This document shows, one piece after another, positions 7,800 to 15,264 of a stretch of DNA of 36,216 bases (positions within the stretch are counted from its first letter, which is position 1; each line of letters opens with the position of its first letter). A program made the translations under genes and the position numbers. The DNA is from Actinoplanes oryzae (GTDB lineage Bacteria > Actinomycetota > Actinomycetes > Mycobacteriales > Micromonosporaceae). The stretch spans positions 1-36,216 of the forward strand of contig NZ_JAUQWH010000086.1 in assembly GCF_030757795.1 (NCBI RefSeq). Reading direction: 5' to 3'. Below the pieces are notes generated by a model. It saw nothing but the letters and a program-made list of their open reading frames with translations, made no database searches and was not told the DNA's origin.

Positions 7800-8422
7800 C
7801 CGTAGCGCATGGCGTGCGCGATGATGTGGGAGCGGTTGCGCAGGTCGAGGCGGCGGATGATCCCGCTGATGACGCTCTTGACCGTACGCTCCGAGCAGTG
7901 CAGCCGCGTCCCGATCTCCGCGGTCTCCAGGCCCTCCGCCAGGAGCCTGACGACGGACACCTCCCGCGGCGTGAGGCCCGACGCGCCGAGACCGGTCTCC
8001 TGCAGCGCCTCGGACCGCAGCTGCCGCACGTGCTCGAGCAACTGTCCGGCCAGCCCCGACGGCAGATGACCACCCGCGCCCACCGCCGCCCGGATGCTCG
8101 CGCCCAGTCGCTCGGCGGTCACGGCGACCGTGGGCAGCACCTCGACCACGCGGCACTCCACGGCGAGCCGCATCTCGTCGCGGCTTATCTCGTCCACGAC
8201 CAGGACGACGGGGCGCCGCGTCTCGATCGACGACCGGCGCAGCACCGGAACGACCCGGGCGTCGACCCGCTCCGCCGCGTGCACCAGCACGTCGGCGTCC
8301 GTCCCCGGCCCGGCGGCGACCGTGACCGCGGGGTCGTCGGCCAGCATCCGGGCCAGGCCGGCCAGGCTCAGCGGATCCGTGGCCCGCAACGCCACCGTGA
8401 TCGCCCGCGTCGTCGTGCGCAT
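7790..8422 (-). CDS. NarL-like LuxR regulator with degenerate receiver (paralogue)
   Basis: A 210-aa paralogue of the regulator at 6691-7362. They share the N-terminal TVALRATDPLSLAGLARML-type opening, a DVLVHAAERVDARVV strand lacking the phospho-acceptor Asp, and a nearly superimposable C-terminal HTH (LTPREVSVVRLLAEGLETAEIG ... CSERTVKSVISGIIRRLDLRNR). A signal other than phosphorylation is therefore likely. The ATG at 8422 is preceded by GGAGGAGACCGACG, a good ribosome site; the longer frame starting at 8467 adds only Arg/Pro/Gly-rich residues. A 12-bp palindrome lies at 8496-8507 upstream and may belong to its promoter. It is oriented tail-to-tail with its paralogue, as expected of an inverted duplication. 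Confidence 0.87.
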   Translation of the reverse strand: MRTTTRAITVALRATDPLSLAGLARMLADDPAVTVAAGPGTDADVLVHAAERVDARVVPVLRRSSIETRRPVVLVVDEISRDEMRLAVECRVVEVLPTVAVTAERLGASIRAAVGAGGHLPSGLAGQLLEHVRQLRSEALQETGLGASGLTPREVSVVRLLAEGLETAEIGTRLHCSERTVKSVISGIIRRLDLRNRSHIIAHAMRYGVI

Positions 8423-8495
8423 CGTCGGTCTCCTCCCGGACGGCCGCCGGGGCCGCCCCCATCCCACCCTGCCCGCCCGGCGCCCCGCCGCCTTG

Positions 8496-8507
8496 AGTCA
8501 AATGACT
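8496..8507. promoter_or_regulatory. Palindrome, possible operator
   Basis: AGTCAAATGACT consists of perfect 5-bp arms around AA. It lies in an unusually AT-rich patch (8494-8545) 74 bp upstream of the minus-strand regulator start at 8422, a reasonable place for an operator. The assignment rests only on symmetry and position. Confidence 0.35.
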
Positions 8508-8663
8508 GACGACCCGACATTTAACGGCGCTGTCATCAACGCCGCCGCGCCGATCGTGTCCCCGGAGCGCGGGTGGTGTCCCGAAAGCGCGCCGGGGCGG
8601 CGCTCACGGCCCGGCCGAATGGACGGCGCCCTCCGGCATGGACTATCGTTCAGGGCACGCCGT

Positions 8664-8691
8664 TGCGAGTTCTTCCCCCGTGGAATTCGCA
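8664..8691. other. Stem-loop in long non-coding stretch
   Basis: TGCGAGTTC (8664-8672) pairs with GAATTCGCA (8683-8691), giving nine pairs with one G-T pair and a 10-nt C-rich loop. No T-run follows immediately, so it could be a terminator, part of a structured RNA, or an operator. Confidence 0.35.
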
Positions 8692-9244
8692 GCGGCGCTT
8701 ACTTTTCCCGGGTCACGCCGGCCTCGAGGCGGGCGCTCCGGCGACCGGCGGAGCCCCTGCGCCGGCATCTGGCGGGAGAGATGCACGCACGACCGCGGCG
8801 GAGGCCGACGAGGGTGACGGTGGGCGCGGCCGAGGGCCCGGACGGTCTCCAAGGCGGCGCGTGAGAGTGCGCACACCACCAGGGCGGCGCGCCGGTCATG
8901 GCGTCGGTGACCGCGGTGGCCCCGAGGGCAGGTCCGCGGCCCCTTCCGCCGGGGTCGATCGTCTGCCCGGGCAGCCGGGCCGGCCGCTCGGCGGCGGACC
9001 TCGGCCGGCCGGAGGCGGAGACCCCACAGGTGCGGTGTTCCGTCCGGCGGGGACGGTCGGCTTGAATGAAGCCCGTTTCGCCGTTTCCCCGGGCTGTCCG
9101 GCAGACTTCGTGGTCTATGGTGAATCGGCACATCTATGGCCGCCGATGGACGATCCGGGCGGCCACGGCGGGATCACGGATCGGGGCGCGCGCGGGGGCG
9201 GAGCGGGCCGGCCGGGGCGCCGCCAGATCCAGTGGGGGGCGACG

Positions 9245-9943
9245 ATGACGGTGGGCCGGCGGGACGACGACGAGGTGCTGCACCCGGGTGACGGCGCGAC
9301 CACGTACGACCGCGACGCGCTCGGTGAACCCGCGGCCAACGGCGCTGCCGGCGGCGACCGGGCCCGCGACGAGGACGTGGCGGTGCTGGTCGCAGGGGCG
9401 CTCAAGGGCAGCGCGGACGCCTGGGACGGGCTCGTCGAGCGGTACAGCAACCGGGTGTGGGCGATCTGCCGGGTCTACCGGCTCGGGCCCGCCGACGCCG
9501 CGGACGTGTTCCAGCAGACGTGGCTGCGGGCGCTCGAGAACCTGTCGACGCTGCGGGACCATGCCGCGTTCGGCGCCTGGCTCGGCACCACCTGCCGGAA
9601 CGAGGCCCGGGCGGCGCTGCGGCGGGCGAAGCGCACCCATCCCGTCGACGAGACCTGGCTGCTCGACCTGGAGGCCGGCCCGGAGGGCGACCCCGAGCTG
9701 CCCATGCTGGTCGAGGCGCGCGATGCCGAGCTGTGGGCGGCGTTCGACCGGCTGATGCCCCGGTGCCAGCGGGTGCTGCGGGTGCTGGTGGTCGACGCGG
9801 AGGACAGGCGGCCGTCGTACGAACTGGCGGCCAGCTCTCTCGACATCCCCATCGGCAGCCTCGGCCCGACCCGGAAACGGTGCCTGGCCCAGTTGCGCAA
9901 ATTCCTGACAGAACGTATCGAGGACGAGGGATCGCACTCGTGA
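9245..9943 (+). CDS. Sigma-70 family (ECF-like) RNA polymerase sigma factor
   Basis: A 232-aa sigma factor. Region 2 spans about residues 57-140 (AWDGLVERYSNRVWAICRVYRLGPADAADVFQQTWLRA..., ending in the R-rich ARAALRRAKR). Region 4 spans about 165-225 (FDRLMPRCQRVLRVLVV ... IPIGSLGPTRKRCLAQLRKFL). It directs RNA polymerase to a specific promoter set. The start at 9245 gives a normal family length; the frame stays open to 8573, but that extension is low-complexity Arg/Gly/Pro. The ribosome site is only a G-run. It is followed by a gene whose product looks like a sigma-associated partner, then by an S8 protease and a CHAT protease, a gene set I recall recurring together in actinobacteria. It could be controlled by proteolysis, but nothing in the sequence proves this. 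Confidence 0.88.
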   Translation: MTVGRRDDDEVLHPGDGATTYDRDALGEPAANGAAGGDRARDEDVAVLVAGALKGSADAWDGLVERYSNRVWAICRVYRLGPADAADVFQQTWLRALENLSTLRDHAAFGAWLGTTCRNEARAALRRAKRTHPVDETWLLDLEAGPEGDPELPMLVEARDAELWAAFDRLMPRCQRVLRVLVVDAEDRRPSYELAASSLDIPIGSLGPTRKRCLAQLRKFLTERIEDEGSHS

Positions 9944-9999
9944 GAGTGATGGACACGCTACGCACCGCGTCGCCCCGCCTCCCCGAGGAGACCCCGTGA
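9940..9999 (+). CDS. Possible 19-aa coupling ORF between sigma factor and partner gene
   Basis: The frame starts with a GTG that overlaps the sigma-factor stop (GTGA, 9940-9943). It ends with a TGA that overlaps the GTG start of the next gene (GTGA, 9996-9999). The peptide would begin MRVMDTLRTA. Both junctions have the geometry of translational coupling, so ribosomes could pass from the sigma factor to the partner. A 20-codon open frame can also occur by chance, and the downstream gene has its own GAGGAG ribosome site. Confidence 0.3.
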   Translation: MRVMDTLRTASPRLPEETP

Positions 10000-10826
10000 C
10001 CGACCCGACCGCCCCCTCCGGACCCCCCGATCCCGCCGGAGAGCGCCCCCAGCCCGGGCCCGAGCGCCATCCCGGCCCCGGGCAGGCAGACGGACCACGC
10101 GCGCAGGCAGACGGACCACGCGCGCAGGCAGACGGACCACGCGCGCAGGCAGACGAGCGACGCGCGCCGGAAGACGGACCACGCGCGCAGGCAGACGAGC
10201 CACGCGCGCAGGCAGCCCCGCCAAGCGTGCGGACAGACGAGCCACGCGCGCAAGGGGACGGACCGCACGCGCAGGAGGCGCGACCCCGCGCGCAGGCAGG
10301 GACGCCATCGCCGCAGGGCGACGGGCCGGGCGAGGAGCGGGACGATCAGCTGTTGCTGGCCCGGCTCGGCGCGCTGCTGCGAGAGGTGGACCCCGCCCCG
10401 CGCGACCTGGTGGCGCTGGCCAAGGCGAGCTTCATCCTCCGCGATCTCGACGCGGAGCTGGCCGAGTTGGTCGAGGACTCCGCCGCTCCCGACCCCGAGT
10501 GGCAACCGCTTGCCGTGCGCGGCTCGGCCACTGTGCCGCAGCCCCGGCAGCTCACCTTCCAAGTGGTCGACGAGCGCGGCCAGGACGAGGTGATCGTCGC
10601 GGTACAAGTCGAGGCGGTGGGGGAGCTCCGCCGCCTGTCCGGTCACCTCTTCCCGCCGGAGCCCGCCGACATCGAGCTGCGCCGGCCCGGCACCGCCGAG
10701 GTGCAGCAGGTGCCCGCCGACGAGGGCGGCTTCTTCGTGCTGGAGGACGTGCCGCCCGGCCCGATGAGCCTCACCGTCCGCCGCGGGGGAGCCTTCGCCG
10801 TCGCCACCCGCTGGACCCTCGTCTGA
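9996..10826 (+). CDS. Putative sigma-factor partner protein with repetitive Pro/Ala/Gln linker
   Basis: A 276-aa protein in two parts. The first 110 residues are a disordered, low-complexity segment containing a heptad-like repeat (QADGPRA, about ten exact or variant copies). The rest begins with a helical motif (LLREVDPAPRDLVALAKASFILRDLDAELAEL, about 125-156) and continues into a beta-rich segment ending RRGGAFAVATRWTLV. From memory, the helical motif occurs in proteins encoded next to sigma factors in actinobacteria, and the tail resembles carboxypeptidase-regulatory/Ig-like folds; neither match was searched. An anti-sigma or scaffold role is inferred from position. No membrane segment or signal peptide is visible. 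The GTG start at 9996 follows GAGGAG. No zinc-anti-sigma HxxxCxxC motif is present. Confidence 0.75.
   Translation: MTDPTAPSGPPDPAGERPQPGPERHPGPGQADGPRAQADGPRAQADGPRAQADERRAPEDGPRAQADEPRAQAAPPSVRTDEPRAQGDGPHAQEARPRAQAGTPSPQGDGPGEERDDQLLLARLGALLREVDPAPRDLVALAKASFILRDLDAELAELVEDSAAPDPEWQPLAVRGSATVPQPRQLTFQVVDERGQDEVIVAVQVEAVGELRRLSGHLFPPEPADIELRRPGTAEVQQVPADEGGFFVLEDVPPGPMSLTVRRGGAFAVATRWTLV
10083..10310 (+). repeat. 21-bp in-frame repeats encoding a 7-aa unit
   Basis: The core unit GCAGACGGACCACGCGCGCAG occurs three times in perfect succession (about 10087-10149), followed by diverged copies with substitutions. Because 21 is a multiple of three, the frame is kept. The array produces the disordered linker of the sigma-partner protein. 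Confidence 0.8.
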
Positions 10827-11009
10827 CGACGAAGCGCCGCCCGGGCACCCCAGAACGGGAGCCCGGGCCGCCTCCGCCCGGCCAGGAAGAACCCGGCCCG
10901 CGAGGCGGCGCGCCCCGCCGGCGGAAAGTCCAGGCCGCCAAGAAAAGCCAAGGAAAATCCGGCCCGCGGGACAGCGCGGCCAGTCGGCCGAAGGTCACCA
11001 AGCAGCGCC

Positions 11010-11040
11010 GCCCGGGCACCCGTTGACCGGGTACCCGGGC
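11010..11040. terminator. Bidirectional terminator hairpin
   Basis: GCCCGGGCACCCG (11010-11022) and CGGGTACCCGGGC (11028-11040) form a 13-position stem with one mismatch and a TTGAC loop. It lies between the convergent stops at 10826 and 11069, so it can serve both genes. No T-run is present, as is common in actinobacteria. The rest of the spacer (10827-11009) is Lys/Arg/Pro-coding low-complexity DNA in which CGCCGCCCGGGCACCC occurs twice. Confidence 0.6.
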
Positions 11041-11068
11041 GACGCCTCACCCCCCGGTGAGAGTGCGG

Positions 11069-12427
11069 TCAGAGCGGCGTGCCGCGCAGCAAGTGGACGA
11101 GCTTGCCGTAGCCCGGCAGGCTCGGCCGCCCGGTCGTCAGCGCCGTGTAGGCCGCCCGCGGGCTCAGGCTCGCGTCCTCGCCGCACAGCGCCGCGACGGC
11201 CGCGGCGACCTGCGGGGCGGAGAAGCTGGTGCCGCTCCACGTGGCCCAGGCGTCGGCGCCGAAGGTGACGTCGGGGCCCAGCTTGTCCGGGTCGTCCTCC
11301 GGCGGGAGCAGGCCCGTGACGAAGGTGGAGACGACGCCCACGCCGACCGCCGAGCAGTCGACCCAGTTGCCCTTGTTGGAGAAGCTCGCCGCGGTCAGGC
11401 CGCTGGTCAGCGCACCCACGCCGACGACGCCGTCGAAGGCGGCCGGGTAGAACGGGGTGTCGCGGCCGTCGTTGCCGGCGCTGGCGACGATGAGGACGTC
11501 GGGGTGGTCGGTGGTGATGTGCCGGACGGCCTCGCGCAGGGCCAGCGGGGGCGTGCCGCCGACCGCCGGGGCGCCGAAGGAGGCGTTGATGATCAGGCGC
11601 TTGCCCGCCGCGTCGTCGACCGCCTTGAGCAGCATGTCGGCGGCGTCGTCGTCGGTGCCCGTGCCGTCCTGGCCGGTGAAGCGGTAGACCACGAGCTCGC
11701 AGTCCGGGGCGATCTGCCGGACGATGCCGGCCGCGAACGTGCCGTGCCCGCCGAACCAGTCGATGCGCCCCTTGGGCAGGGCCTCGTCGAGCGGGTCGAT
11801 GCCGTTGCGCACGATGCCCGTGTCCCAGCCGTCCCCCCGCGTGACGGCGGTCAGGCCGGTGTCGATCACGGCCACCCGCACCGGGGCGGTCGCGCCGTTG
11901 GTGGCGAAGGCCGCCGGCGCCACGGTGCTGCCCGGATAGGAGTCGCCCTTGATGATGTAGCCGAGCGGCACGATCGTGTTCTGCGTGACCTCGACGCCGG
12001 CCGTGTCGCGCAGCCGCTGCGCGTCGGTGCCGAGCGCGCGGGCGTCGCCGTCGGTGCGGCGGAAGACCCGGGTGCGGCGCCGGCGGTGGCGGGCCCGGCC
12101 GGGCACCTCCGTGTACGCCCGGAGCACCTCGCGGCACGCGGCCAGCTGGTCGTCGTCGCCGTCGATCACGAGCTCGCCCTCGGCGATCAGCACCGTGTGG
12201 GGCTCCTCGGGCGGCGTGAGCGACAGGAACCGCCTGGAGCCCGGGCCCGTGGCGCGTTGCGCGCGCACGCGGATGCGGTCGAGCACCTCGATGAGCTCCT
12301 GGCGGCTGGCGGTCTCGGTCTCCGAGCGGTTGAGCTTGTCGACCTGGCGGCGCACGGCCGGCTGGTCGCTCAAGAGCTGCGCCGCGTCGCGCCGGTCGGG
12401 CAGCGGCCAGCGATCAGCGATCGTCAT
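11069..12427 (-). CDS. S8 (subtilisin-like) serine protease, cytoplasmic type
   Basis: A 452-aa subtilase with the full catalytic set visible: Asp189 in AVIDTG, His228 in GGHGTFAAGI, oxyanion Asn319 in ASAGND and Ser401 in SGTSFSAPQVAAA. The first 180 residues are hydrophilic and have no signal peptide, so the enzyme probably works inside the cell rather than being secreted as most subtilases are. An Arg-rich patch RHRRRRTR (113-120), ahead of the catalytic domain, could be a cleavage or processing site. The ATG at 12427 is only 35 bp from the GTG of the divergent TPR-CHAT protease, so the two share a control region. The pair plus the sigma factor suggests a proteolytic signalling cascade; the substrate is unknown. 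Confidence 0.9.
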   Translation of the reverse strand: MTIADRWPLPDRRDAAQLLSDQPAVRRQVDKLNRSETETASRQELIEVLDRIRVRAQRATGPGSRRFLSLTPPEEPHTVLIAEGELVIDGDDDQLAACREVLRAYTEVPGRARHRRRRTRVFRRTDGDARALGTDAQRLRDTAGVEVTQNTIVPLGYIIKGDSYPGSTVAPAAFATNGATAPVRVAVIDTGLTAVTRGDGWDTGIVRNGIDPLDEALPKGRIDWFGGHGTFAAGIVRQIAPDCELVVYRFTGQDGTGTDDDAADMLLKAVDDAAGKRLIINASFGAPAVGGTPPLALREAVRHITTDHPDVLIVASAGNDGRDTPFYPAAFDGVVGVGALTSGLTAASFSNKGNWVDCSAVGVGVVSTFVTGLLPPEDDPDKLGPDVTFGADAWATWSGTSFSAPQVAAAVAALCGEDASLSPRAAYTALTTGRPSLPGYGKLVHLLRGTPL

Positions 12428-12462
12428 GGATTGTTTCCCCTTCCCCTCGATAGTCTGCTGCG
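12428..12462. promoter_or_regulatory. 35-bp divergent promoter of the two protease genes
   Basis: TAGTCT (12451-12456) lies exactly 6 nt before the GTG of the CHAT gene, the geometry of a leaderless actinobacterial transcript. On the other strand TATCGA, overlapping the same site, precedes a purine-rich leader (GGGGAAGGGGAAA) and the protease ATG. The two promoters would overlap physically, so the genes are either co-regulated or compete. No clear -35 element is seen. Confidence 0.5.
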
Positions 12463-15138
12463 GTGGGAACTGACGGACCGTCCGGCCCCGTGCGGTCCGG
12501 TGTGGAGGCCGGGACCGGACTGCGGGACGAGGCTGATGCCGCCTTCACAAGAGTCGTGCGCGATCCGGCCAGATACGCCGCGAGCGCCGAAGCTCTCGTG
12601 ACGGCCGCCACTGCGGCGGAGGATCACGAGGCGCTCGTGGTCGCGCTGCGCGCCGTGGCCTGGGCGCGGCACGTCGCCCTGGACAACGAGGGCGCCAAGT
12701 CGCTGCTGGACCGGGCGGTGACGCTCGCGGCCCGGCACGAGCTGCCACGCCGGCTGGGCGAGGTGCTGCTCACCCGGTCGGTGGCGCTGCAGGAGCTCGG
12801 CCGGGAGGCGGCCGCGGCCCGGGACCTGCGCCGGGCCGAGCCGCTGGTGGCGAGCGGCGACCGGCCCGAGCTGTTGCTGCAGCTGGCCGTCATCGATCAC
12901 AACGGCGGGCGGCTCACCGCGGCCGAGGCGACGTACCAGGCGGTGCTGGCGGATCCCGCCACGCCGCCGTTCGTGTGGGTCAAGGCGGCCAACAACCTGG
13001 CCCTGCTGCAGACCGTCGTCGGGCGACCGCAGGAGGCGCTGGCCAATCTCGACCGGGCCGCCGAGCTGGCCCGCGAGATGGGCAGCCGCCTGCCCGCGGT
13101 GATCGCCACCAGCGCCGCGTGGGCCAGCTACCACGCCGGGCGGCTGGCGGAGAGCGTGCGGCGCTTCGAGGAGGCCGGGCGCCTGCACACGGCCGCCGGC
13201 CTGCCGGTGGGAGAGCACCTCCAGGAGTACGCGGACGTGCTGCGCGACCTCCGCCTGCTCGACGAGGCGATGACCGCCGCCCGCGAGGCGCATGTGGAGT
13301 TCGACAAGCACGGCGCGCGGCTCATGGCGGCCGACGCGCGGCTGCGCTGTGCCCGGCTGGCGCTGGAGCTGGGCGATGCCGCCGCCGCCCTGGCCGACGC
13401 GCGGGCCGCGGCCGCCGAGTTCCGGCACCAGCGGCGCCGGGCGTGGGTCGCGCGGGCCGCCGTCACCGAGGCGGAGGCCCGGGCCTGCCTCGAGGGGGAC
13501 TCGCCCGGGGTGCTGACCCAGCTGTGCCGGGCGGCGGCCACGCTCGAGCGGCTCGGCCTGCGCGAGGAGGCGGCGTACGCCCATCTGGCGGCCGGCCGCT
13601 CGGCGCTGGCGCTGGGGCGCGTACCGGTGGCTCGGCGGGAGCTGACCGCGGTGGGTGAGCTGGCGGAGGGGCAGTCGTTGCTGGTCCGCCTGCGCGGGCA
13701 CCTGGCGCGGGCGCTGCTGGCCGAGGCCGAGGAGCCCGGCGAGGTGGTGCGCGCGTGCCTGCGCGGGCTGCGCGATCTGGCCCGGCACCGCTCGGCCCTG
13801 CCGTCGCTGGAGCTGCGGGTGCTCGCGTCCGGGCACGGCGCCGAGCTCGGCGCGCTGGGCCTGCGCACGCTGCTGCCGGCCACGGAGAGCCCCGCAGCCG
13901 CCTTGCCGAACGCCCCCGCCGCGACCGTGCTGGCCTGGCTCGAGCGCACCCGGTCGGCGGCGCTGCTGCGGGTGCATCCCCCGGCGGCAGGGGTGGACCG
14001 TCAGGACGTCGTGGCGCTGCGCGGCGTCGCTCGTGAGCTGCGCGAGGCCCGTCTCGACCGGGGCGAGGAGCCGGCCGCGCTGCTCGCCCGGCAGAGCGCC
14101 CTGGAGTCGCGGATCCGGCGCCGGTCGTGGTCGCAGGACGAGGGCATCGGCACCGCCGCGGCCTCCCCGGTGGGCGTGGCCGAGCTGCGCCGCGCGCTGG
14201 ACGGGCGCTGGCTCGCCGAGTACGCCGTCCTGGGCGACCGCGTCATCGCCGTGGTCGTGGAGCCGCGCCGCACCCGGCTGGTCGAGCTGGGCGACGTGGC
14301 GGCGGTCCTGCGCGAGACCGGGGCCGCCGAGTTCGCGTTGCGCCGGCTGCTGCTGGGCACCCGGTTCGCCGCTCCGGCCCGGCACGCCGCGCAGAGTGCC
14401 GTGGCGGGCCTGACCAAGCTGCTCGTCGCGCCGATCGGGGTCCCCGGCGACGTCCCTCTGGTGGTCGTGCCGTCGACGCGCCTGTCGGGCGTACCTTGGT
14501 CGGCTCTGCACTCCGCGCCGGTGTCGGTGTCGCCCTCCGCGGGTCTGTGGGCCCATGCTCGCGTCGCCGGCCCGCCCGCCGGCAGCGGCGTGGCGATCGT
14601 CGCCGGCCCCGACCTGGCGGGCGCGGCGGGCGAGGTCAAGGCCGTGGCGGCGGAGCACGACGACGTACGCGTCCTGCTGCCCCCGGACAGCACGGCCGGC
14701 GCGGCGATCGACCTCGCCCGTGGCGCGGACCTCGCCCACTTCGCGTGCCACGGGCGGTTCCGGTCCGACAGCCCCCTGTTCAGCTCGCTGGAGCTCAGCG
14801 ACGGCCCCCTGACCCTGCACGAGATGCTGGCCCGGGGCGTCGCGCCCCGGCGCGTGGTGCTGGCGTCGTGCCAGTCGGGCGCGCACCAGGCGTACGGCGG
14901 GGACGAGGTCCTGGGGTTCGCGGGCGCGATGATGTCGCACGGCAGCGCCGGGGTGGTCGCCGCGGACCTGCCCATCCCGGACGGCGCCTGCGCGGCCGCG
15001 ATGGCGGTGCTGCACCGGCACCTGGCCGCCGGCGCCGGCCTGCCCGAGGCGGTGTGGCACGCGCGGGCGGCCGTGGCGGGCGGGGGAGCGGAGGAGTACG
15101 TCGCCTGGTACGGGCTGACCGCCTACGGACCTGGCTGA
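12463..15138 (+). CDS. TPR-CHAT caspase-like protease
   Basis: An 891-aa protein. Residues about 20-480 are helical, Ala/Leu-rich TPR-like repeats, usually a protein-binding sensor or scaffold. Residues about 570-890 are a CHAT domain, a caspase/separase-type cysteine peptidase fold. The catalytic pair is intact: His763 in AHFACHGRF and Cys803 in VVLASCQSGAHQAYGGDEVLGFAGAMM. CHAT proteins in bacteria are often the activated protease of immune or stress pathways. No signal peptide or membrane segment is seen. The GTG at 12463 has no Shine-Dalgarno but sits 6 nt after a TAGTCT element, suggesting leaderless expression. It is divergent from an S8 protease and near a sigma-factor gene, both possible substrates. 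No gasdermin, cyclic-nucleotide synthase or CRISPR gene is visible nearby. Confidence 0.9.
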   Translation: MGTDGPSGPVRSGVEAGTGLRDEADAAFTRVVRDPARYAASAEALVTAATAAEDHEALVVALRAVAWARHVALDNEGAKSLLDRAVTLAARHELPRRLGEVLLTRSVALQELGREAAAARDLRRAEPLVASGDRPELLLQLAVIDHNGGRLTAAEATYQAVLADPATPPFVWVKAANNLALLQTVVGRPQEALANLDRAAELAREMGSRLPAVIATSAAWASYHAGRLAESVRRFEEAGRLHTAAGLPVGEHLQEYADVLRDLRLLDEAMTAAREAHVEFDKHGARLMAADARLRCARLALELGDAAAALADARAAAAEFRHQRRRAWVARAAVTEAEARACLEGDSPGVLTQLCRAAATLERLGLREEAAYAHLAAGRSALALGRVPVARRELTAVGELAEGQSLLVRLRGHLARALLAEAEEPGEVVRACLRGLRDLARHRSALPSLELRVLASGHGAELGALGLRTLLPATESPAAALPNAPAATVLAWLERTRSAALLRVHPPAAGVDRQDVVALRGVARELREARLDRGEEPAALLARQSALESRIRRRSWSQDEGIGTAAASPVGVAELRRALDGRWLAEYAVLGDRVIAVVVEPRRTRLVELGDVAAVLRETGAAEFALRRLLLGTRFAAPARHAAQSAVAGLTKLLVAPIGVPGDVPLVVVPSTRLSGVPWSALHSAPVSVSPSAGLWAHARVAGPPAGSGVAIVAGPDLAGAAGEVKAVAAEHDDVRVLLPPDSTAGAAIDLARGADLAHFACHGRFRSDSPLFSSLELSDGPLTLHEMLARGVAPRRVVLASCQSGAHQAYGGDEVLGFAGAMMSHGSAGVVAADLPIPDGACAAAMAVLHRHLAAGAGLPEAVWHARAAVAGGGAEEYVAWYGLTAYGPG

Positions 15139-15199
15139 CCGGCCACGAACCGGTGAATTCTCGGTGCCTGGGGGTGTGCTCCGCGTCGCACTGCCGCCG

Positions 15200-15222
15200 T
15201 TGATTCATGTGAATTCCATCAA
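15200..15222. promoter_or_regulatory. Inverted repeat upstream of redoxin-like gene
   Basis: TTGAT (15200-15204) and ATCAA (15218-15222) flank a 13-bp spacer containing GAATTC. It lies in the AT-richest patch of the spacer, 30 bp upstream of the proposed -10 element of the gene at 15265. A regulator site is plausible but rests on symmetry only. Confidence 0.3.
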
Positions 15223-15252
15223 ATGGGGGCACTCGCGGGGAAACCGCCTGGG

Positions 15253-15258
15253 TAGCCT
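15253..15258 (+). promoter_or_regulatory. TAGCCT -10 element of a leaderless promoter
   Basis: TAGCCT ends 6 nt before the ATG at 15265, and there is no Shine-Dalgarno between them. The same arrangement occurs before the CHAT gene (TAGTCT, 6 nt) and the LacI gene (TAGCCT, 7 nt). Confidence 0.5.
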
Positions 15259-15264
15259 GAATCC

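Larger units (their letters stand above)
8423..9244. other. 822-bp region without a supportable gene
   Basis: The region separates a minus-strand regulator from the sigma-factor gene, so it should hold both promoters. Open frames cross it on both strands, but none shows a recognisable family or a good ribosome site. What I can see is a palindrome at 8496-8507, a stem-loop at 8664-8691, a small inverted repeat GGCTTGAATGAAGCC at 9059-9073, and a TATGGT element at 9116-9121. A decayed gene or a non-coding RNA is possible but not shown. Confidence 0.5.

Noticed and set aside
8780..8864. A 27-codon ATG frame after GGGAGAG
   Set aside because: The ribosome site touches the ATG, the product is Arg/Pro-rich, and nothing around it supports a gene.
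8573..9244. N-terminal extension of the sigma factor
   Set aside because: The added residues are Arg/Gly/Pro-rich and unlike sigma-factor N-termini; the start at 9245 gives a normal length.
11057..12601. A 514-codon plus-strand frame antisense to the S8 protease
   Set aside because: The minus strand carries the complete catalytic set of a subtilase.
12424..15060. An 878-codon minus-strand frame antisense to the CHAT gene
   Set aside because: The sense strand encodes intact TPR and CHAT motifs; the antisense product is His/Arg/Gly/Gln-rich.
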